Shown one piece after another: positions 58,263 through 64,000 of a DNA stretch of 64,000 nucleotides. Both the position numbers and the translations under genes were made by a program. The stretch spans positions 5,153,501 through 5,217,500 of the forward strand of contig NC_091966.1 in assembly GCF_036711975.1 (NCBI RefSeq). Direction: 5' to 3'. Origin of the DNA: Onthophagus taurus. Taxonomy: Eukaryota; Arthropoda; Insecta; Coleoptera; Scarabaeidae. Under the pieces are notes generated by a model. The model searched no databases. It was not told the DNA's origin and saw only the letters and a program-made list of their open reading frames with translations. Numbering within the stretch: position 1 is the first letter of the stretch; every line of letters starts with the position of its first letter.

Positions 58263-58334
58263 AGGGAGAAAACTCTAGAACCATATCTATCTTATCGAAA
58301 ATTTCCTGCTCTATTTAGTGATGTATAATCTGTG

Positions 58335-58425
58335 ATGGGCGCTGGGTAAATACCCGGCGGGTAGGTATTTAAAAAATGGGTATTTATCTGGGTATTTACC
58401 CCGGCCTAGGGTAAATACCCAAACA
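58335..58425. repeat. GGGTA/TACCC inverted-motif cluster
   Basis: Seven or so GGGTA(A/T) or TACCC words in 90 bp, starting TGATGGGCGCTGGGTAAATA. It looks like the end of another hAT-like element with subterminal motif arrays, by analogy with the ATCCGG arrays at 25.5 kb. No partner end was identified. Confidence 0.4.
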
Positions 58426-58544
58426 GTACATACAAAAGTGATACATGTAAAAATATAACAGATTTGGACAAAAATGTAGAGGAACATGATGAAATGGGCG
58501 TTGAAGACGAAGAATTGTCAACGATCGAAGACGTATTATAATCA

Positions 58545-58900
58545 GGTAACCACTGCTCATTCTTCATTCTTGCGACGATGATCCGCCCAGTTCCACTTGA
58601 GCTTTGCCACAATGTTGACCGCATCATTTACGCCAGTTCTTCTTCGTAGGTCTTCATTTCATATGTGGTCCCTCAGGGTTACACCCAGTATCGACCTCTC
58701 CATCTTTCTTTGCGTTATGTTGAGCCTCCTGGTAATGGCCACCGTTAATGTTAAAGTTTCGGAACCGTATATCATAACCAAAGGAGGAACCACGCATTGA
58801 TTGACAGCCTTTCTTTTCAAATATACAGGAATATCGCCCATGAAAATGTCTAAGTTTCCTGTAGGCTGCCTTTGATTATTATCTCTTGGTACACGAACCT
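58545..58900 (-). mobile_element. LINE (RTE-like) C-terminal fragment, minus strand
   Basis: The minus strand reads IPVYLKRKAVNQCVVPPLVM then YGSETLTLT, ITRRLNITQRKMERSILGVT then LRDHI, and after a stop NEDLRRRTGVNDAVNIVAKL then KWNWADH. This is the classic C-terminal block after the RT domain (krkvfnqCvlPvltYGaEtltlt...RamERsmLGvtLrDri). The stop after LRDHI marks it as decayed. Confidence 0.8.
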
Positions 58901-59230
58901 CATGGCCAAGATATATGGCTGCGATGCGAACCAACTGAGATGAGTACTTTAAGAACAATAGTGGAAAAGACAAGAAAAGATAGAGTTAGGAACAAAATTG
59001 TAAGAGAATTTTGTGGATTCGGATATGTCATGAGATTTGCTAGGGGAGAAATAAAAAAATTTCATGAATACTTCCAAAGAATGGAAAAAACCTGGCTGAT
59101 TAAGACAAAAGAGACCAAAGATTAGCTAGAAAGAGATCGCGGGAGACCAGGAAGTTGGATTTCCAGCTCTAATGAAACACAATGAATGATGCGTAAACAG
59201 GTTACAACCTGAATAAAAGAAGAAGAATAA
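58901..59230 (+). mobile_element. LINE C-terminal fragment, plus strand
   Basis: EMSTLRTIVEKTRKDRVRNK then IVREFC and FHEYFQRM, then a degraded RGRPGSW tail (about 59130-59155). It is the equivalent post-RT region of a different LINE family (l.r.i.gkTrkDRirN..i), in opposite orientation to its left neighbour. Confidence 0.65.
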
Positions 59231-59479
59231 TAAGATCTTAAACGAACTACTTAATTTAAAATTGGAAATCAACAATCTCATGTATCTTGGAATCTTGGAT
59301 TTGATGGAAGTGCAATATGACTAGAAAAGAATCAAACAACAAGAATTAATGAAGCATAAAAACTGAATTTAGTCATTAATATTAGACTTATGCTCAATTC
59401 AGGACGTTCAAAGTTGTTTTTCAAGCATTAACGAAATCGTTAAATATTTTCGAAGAGTATTACGTAAACGAGAATGGTC

Positions 59480-59838
59480 GGTAGTGAAAATATAAACTTT
59501 CCCGAAATATATGTACACTTTAAAGCTAATAACACCAGGAATGTGTATAAATTTGTTAGACAGTTAAGATAAAGGCACAAATCGCACACAGCTCTATGCT
59601 GAGATGGAACAGGAAAAATAATATGTGATAGTGAAATGAATAACATTTGAAAAAATTATTTCCAAAACCTATTAAGCATAGAGAAACTGATTTTGAAACA
59701 AACAGCCGTCCGTCACACCATAGAAAGGATAGTGTCATGGCACCTATATCAATCAGTGAGGTTCAAAACGCAATCTCTGCGGCAAAATATGGAAAGGCAT
59801 CAGAGATTAATAACATACCATCGAAAGTATTCTAGATG
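59480..59838 (+). mobile_element. LINE segment just before the RT domain
   Basis: Frame pieces NARNVYKFVRQLR, IICDSEMNN, and ISISEVQNAISAAKYGKASE then INNIPSKVF (59749-59835). The last is the conserved start of LINE reverse transcriptases (i...Ev..Ai...k.GKa.G.DnIP.Evf). It stops at TAG right after. Confidence 0.7.
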
Positions 59839-59869
59839 GAATATTCATCATCACCAATATTGATGTTAC

Positions 59870-60130
59870 AGCTTGGAACAAGATTTGTCCTAAATTTTGT
59901 TGATATTTAGTCATCTCTCCAAGGATACCGAAATAAGGACCATATCGTCCGCGTAGCGCAAATTATTTAGGTATTGCCATCAATTTTTATACCTTTTTGA
60001 GTCCAATCCAGTTATTTAAATGCACTCTCCAGGACTGTGATAAACAATTTGGGTTCAACATTATATCGCCTTGCCTTACCCCACGCTCATTGTAGCATTC
60101 TTGTAAATGTTATAAATAAGTTTGGTGTAT
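59870..60130 (-). mobile_element. LINE reverse transcriptase palm fragment
   Basis: The minus strand reads AWGKARRYNVEPKLFITVLE then SAFK, a stop, LDWTQKGIKIDGN, then in a shifted frame LRYADDMVLISVSLER. The YADD active-site block is intact locally, but the stop and frameshift break the ORF. Orientation and motif set match the fragment at 58545-58900, so both may derive from one disrupted RTE-like copy. Confidence 0.75.
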
Positions 60131-60242
60131 CGATAATGGACTCTGTATTCTTGAAGTACTTGCAAAACTGCCATCAACTCAATTTAAATCAAATTTTATA
60201 AATACCTCTAAATACCCAATATTTCTTCATTTTCTCCGTATC

Positions 60243-60645
60243 AAATAAGAAAGTTGTTTAGAGGAAGAGTATTTAAGCGTTTCTACGTGTAGGGATGGAC
60301 ATTAAGGGTGATTTAAGCATGACGCCGATGAAGAAGCGCCCTTTCTGACTGTGATAACAGTTTTTTAAAATTCGGTTTCATAACAATTGCACAAGGCCTT
60401 GAAGTTTGGTAATTTTAAGCTATTTTAAGTACAGCGCGGTGTTCTTCATTTTTTATTGATCTTAATATCAACTTATCGGCAGACGAAAACCCGGTTTTAG
60501 ATAGAAAAAGATTCAAGCTTTCAAATGGTGCGTTATCTTTAAGTAGTTTTTCGCTATCTGTAATAATAAGGAAGATATCGGCTAAGAAAGTAGATAGGAA
60601 ATTACGGGTAAAAGTTTGTTGCTGGGAGGTTTGTTGCTATTTTTT
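60243..60645 (+). repeat. 400-bp dispersed repeat, copy 3
   Basis: AAAGTTGTTTAGAGGAAGAG at the start, TTGTTGCTGGGAGGTTTGTT at the end. Reverse complement of copy 2 (57828-58262), with which it forms a long inverted repeat around LINE sequence. Confidence 0.88.
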
Positions 60646-61159
60646 CAATTTCATGCAATTTCCTAAGAATTATGCAACAAATAGTTTTAAAAACGTGATC
60701 CTGTGGTTGCCTATTTTGTAATTAAATTTGTAAGAGCCCAAAGCTTCATGAGAGAATTTATGACTCAATCTCAACTTCAAACAATAGTAAAACCGCAAGA
60801 AGCGTTTGAACACAAAGTCGTCCTCGTTTAATTAAGTCTAATTTTGGCAATTACGTCATACTATTCTCTCCTTTCGCTTATATCTCTACTTAGTCGTCCC
60901 ATACCTAACTATAAACCCCCCAAACTTAGCAATTAAATTCCACGTTATTACATAAATTAATTTCCGCAGAAACATTTAATCTCTATCATCCCCAAGAATT
61001 AAAACATTAATTTTGATTCCTTAAATCATTTTATTTCCACTAAATACATAAAACAATCTCTCAAATTCCACCAACTTAACAAAAAAAAATTCAAATTCAA
61101 ATGATTATCTCAAAACTTTTACATTCAAACTATTTATATCACAATTCCAAAAATCGTAC
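60646..61159. other. AT-rich DNA upstream of the CpG-rich block
   Basis: No repeats or ORFs of note. Contains only simple AT-rich sequence up to the sharp rise in CpG content at about 61200. Confidence 0.4.
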
Positions 61160-61606
61160 TTCATTTAATTCGACATCTACGCTTTTTTTTGCTTTTTTCT
61201 CTTGGATAAAGACGCGATATCATCGACATCAAAAGGCGTCGTATCGTAGCGGCCGACGTCGGGCGTCGCGACGCCACCGTTAACGTCTGCAAATCGCAAC
61301 GGTCAACGCGCGAAATCAACCTGCGTCGGATGCGAGCGTCGCCGTCGTTGGACGTCGCGCTGTCGCTTCTCTTCCGTTTTCTACTTCCACCACCACCAGT
61401 TGCTGCTTGCACGGCGACGCGGTCAGTCGTTAGCGTCAACGTCGTCGTCGGCGTCGTTTGTCGTCGTCGTCGTTGGCGTCGCGGAAAACCTCGTGTTCCT
61501 CAACTACTAAGTTTTATCGCGAACGCTTCGCCGACGTACGCTCGTTTTTCCTTCGACGGCGATTTCTCCTTTCATCTGGCCACTTCTTCGTATACGATGA
61601 TTCAAG
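61160..61606 (+). promoter_or_regulatory. CpG-rich promoter / first-exon candidate
   Basis: A sharply bounded, CpG- and GTCGTC-rich stretch (GTCGTATCGTAGCGGCCGAC, CGTCGTCGGCGTCGTTTGTC) unlike anything else nearby. At its right end, ATGATTCAAG is followed by GTATGTTAAC, a strong donor, so exon 1 could carry 5'UTR plus the codons Met-Ile-Gln and one base (61597-61606). Acceptor exons would lie beyond the window. Long frames on both strands (61161-61439 minus, 61330-61620 plus) are probably a composition effect. The gene is unknown. Confidence 0.45.
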
Positions 61607-62095
61607 GTATGTTAACCTAATTGAAGCAAAAAAAATTATTAAATTCGAATGTATTAACAATTAAGATTGTAAGAAGTTTAATAACATTATAGTTTACTTT
61701 ATATTAGAGGTAAAAGACTCAATTTTTTTAATTAAAAAGTTTTATTGGACAAAGTTGTAGAAAGAAAAGCATCAAGACAAAAATTAATGGGATAAGTTAG
61801 AGTCTGCTAATGACAAAATTAGTAATGAAGTTATCCAATGTATCTTTTATTACAATAATTAACATTTCGATCAATAATAAATTAATTCATTAACAGATTC
61901 CCAATGCAACATTCTCCCATTTAGAAATAGGAATGTTTTCTTTAATAATAGTTACCTACTTATCGAAAAGTGATAAATGATTATTAACCACAAAAGTAAC
62001 AGTGTAAAATTAGCAAACAAATAAACTATAACAATGTTGTCACACAACAACATTTATAATAATTTATAATAATTGATTGATTTATTAATTTTTAA
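61607..62095. other. AT-rich DNA, putative intron start
   Basis: Ordinary AT-rich sequence between the CpG-rich block and satellite 4. If the donor at 61607 is used, this is the beginning of a large intron. No features seen. Confidence 0.4.
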
Positions 62096-62099
62096 GATA

Positions 62100-64000
62100 T
62101 TTCAATGCGTAATATCTTAAAAACTTACTTTAAAACATCAATAGTAACGCTATGAGATGCGTTAAATTTGAATGAGTTGTAATATTGATAAAGCGGATTA
62201 CTCAGAGTTTCTAAAAACCAAGCTTTGACTTTAGACCTTGGATTTTAAGGTGATATAACTTTATCAACCTTTATCGTTGAGATTCGTAGAACTTTAAATA
62301 TTTTGTGTGAAACTAAACCCTTTTATTTTATACTATGCGGATAGGTTGAGATATTTTTATGGTTGATATCTTAAAGGGAATCTTAAATAATACGGATTTA
62401 AATTTGATTAATCTAGATTCATTCTAATATTTAGAACTTTATAATCAAGTCATTTTTATAACTTCTAGTGGAAAAAACCACAATGCATATCATTTTTTTT
62501 ACAAAACTCTTAGGAAAATCAAGATATTCCTATGTGTGATATATTAAAAAAAAGCTTAATTAATAAAGAATTCAACGCAATGCGACATGTTATATTTGAA
62601 TGATTCGATATCGACATAATCGGATTACTTAGAAGATCTACAATTGGTTAAAACTAGGCTTGAATTCCACCTGTTATATCTTTTGGACAAATTAAGATAT
62701 TTTTATGTATTATATCTTAAAATAAAGCTTAAATGATACGAATTTTGATGTGATATAACTTATTTTGGTCCAAATTATAAAACGTTTATCCTTGAGTTAA
62801 TTGGGATAGTTTCGAATATTTTACACCTAAGTAAGCCTTTTTGTTTATATCATCTGGATAGGTTGAGATATTTTCATGGGTGATATATTAAAAGAAAGCT
62901 TAACTGCTAAAGATTTTAATTTGGTATATCTAGATTCATTCTTATAGCTAGAATGTCAATTATTAAAGAAAATCGCCGATACATATCATTCCTTTTCACA
63001 ACTCTTTGGAAAATCAAGATACTTCTTTGCGTGATATATTAAAAGAAAGCTTAATTAATAAGGAATTCATCGCAATGTGATATGTCATGATTGAATGATT
63101 CGATATCGGCATAATCGGATTACTTAGAAGATCTACAATTGGTTAAAACTAGGCTCGAATTCCACCTGTTATATCTTTTGGACAAATTAAGATATTTTTA
63201 TGTATTATATCTTAAATGAAAGCTTAAATGATATGAATTTTGATGTGACATAACTTATTTTGGTCTCAAATATGACACGTTTATCCTTGGGTTAATTGGA
63301 ACAGTTTTGAATATTTTCCACCGAAGTAAGCCTTTTTGTTTATATCATCTGGATAGGTTGAGATATTTTCATGCGTGATATATTAAAAGAAAGCTTAATT
63401 AATAAGGATTTTAATTTGGTATATCTAGATTCATTCTTATATTTAGAACGTATATAATCACATCATATTAATGACTTAAATTGGAGAAAATGGCGTATGA
63501 ATATCATTACTTTTCACAACTCTTGGGAAAATCAAGATATTTCTTTGCGTGATATATTAAAAGAAAGCTTAATTAATAAAGAATTCATCGCAATGTGGCA
63601 ATTCGATATCGGCTTGATCGAGTTACTTAGAAGATCTACAATTGGTTAAAACTAGGTTCAAACTCCCTCTTTTATATCTTTTGAACAAATTAATTATCAT
63701 GTATTATATCTTAAATGAAAGCTTAAATGTTATGAATTTTGATGTGACATAACTTATTTTGGTCTAAAGTGTGAAATGTTTATTCTCGGGTTAATTAGAA
63801 CAGTTTCGAATATTTTCCACCGAAGTAAATCTTTTTGTTTATATCATCTAGATAGGTTGAGATATTTTCATACGTGATATATAAAAAAAACCTTAACTGA
63901 TAAAGATTTTAATTTGGTATATCTAGATACATTCTTATATTTAGAATGTCAGTTATTAAAGAAAATCATCGATGCACATCATTCCTTTTCACAACTCTTG
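62100..64000 (+). repeat. Satellite 4: about 500-bp trimer, continues past the window
   Basis: AGAAGATCTACAATTGGTTA recurs at 62631, 63126 and 63629 (spacing 495-503). The related subunit marker GGATAGGTTGAGATATTTT recurs at about 62338, 62851, 63350 and 63848. Each unit has three related subunits of about 165 bp, each built round AGATATTTT(N)TGATATATTAAAAGAAAGCTTAA-like sequence. In one subunit, TTAAGATAT and ATATCTTAA form a perfect 9-bp dyad. It runs off the right edge. Confidence 0.92.

Noticed and set aside
61161..61439. Arg-rich 92-codon minus-strand ORF as a gene
   Set aside because: Lies in the GTCGTC/CGACGA-rich block, which keeps several frames open on both strands; a donor at the right edge argues for a plus-strand first exon instead.
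1..64000. tRNA or rRNA genes
   Set aside because: No tRNA cloverleaf arms (GGTTCGAATCC-type T-loop with matching acceptor stem) or rRNA signature words were found on reading; a covariance-model scan was not possible here.

Overview
The window reads as an AT-rich insect nuclear genome. It has short GT-AG introns, two Rebers-Riddiford (RR-1) cuticle protein genes, a nibbler/mut-7 small-RNA exonuclease gene, and a dense, decayed load of insect-type transposable elements. A beetle is plausible from the long dispersed satellite arrays, but that is inference; no taxon-specific marker gene is present.

Layout. 0.16-11.4 kb (minus strand): an eight-exon nibbler/EXD3-like gene, reconstructed here with an open frame of 891 codons. 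Five of its introns are only 49-75 nt. Two are swollen by transposons: one by a TA/TTAA-flanked Tigger-like element with nested MITEs, the other by a Tigger fragment, a dead Tc1 transposase and a 1.2-kb foldback element. 11.4-15.3 kb: a graveyard of copia, hAT, R1-clade LINE and other LINE fragments, with short (TTGGG)n-like tracts at the LINE breakpoints. 16.0-17.7 kb: cuticle protein gene 1 (plus), with a TATA box and poly(A) signal. 17.9-23.0 kb: a jockey-like relic, then a segmentally repeated unknown element carrying a MITE. 25.5-26.4 kb: a hAT-like element with many ATCCGG motifs. 26.4-28.6 kb: satellite 1, about six copies of a 363-bp dimer. 28.7-32.2 kb: RTE-like remnants and mostly unassigned DNA. 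32.26-33.74 kb: a second hAT-like end joined to satellite 1, flanked by an exact 8-bp duplication. 33.8-38.4 kb: Ty3 remnant, a GAGGCC-ended transposon and a cluster of CTAG-rich MITEs. 38.5-41.5 and 43.0-46.4 kb: satellite 2 in two opposed arms around 1.45 kb of non-satellite DNA. 47.1-48.2 kb: cuticle protein gene 2 (plus). 48.9-52.4 kb: satellite 3 (382-bp dimer). 52.4-60.7 kb: R1, Ty3, other LINE and Penelope-like fragments and three copies of a 400-bp repeat in both orientations. 61.16-61.61 kb: a CpG-rich block ending in a good splice donor, probably the promoter and first exon of a gene continuing to the right. 62.1-64.0 kb: satellite 4, a trimer of about 500 bp, running off the end.

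Three host genes are supported: nibbler and the two cuticle genes, with a likely fourth first exon at 61.2-61.6 kb. The cuticle genes share strand, an intron after codon 3, a Gly-rich design and a nearby CpG-rich upstream block, so they are probably members of one tandem cluster. The most unusual content is structural: four different satellite families in one gene-bearing 38-kb stretch, all built from related subunits of about 165-190 bp in dimers or trimers, with evidence that one family has been carried inside a hAT-like element.
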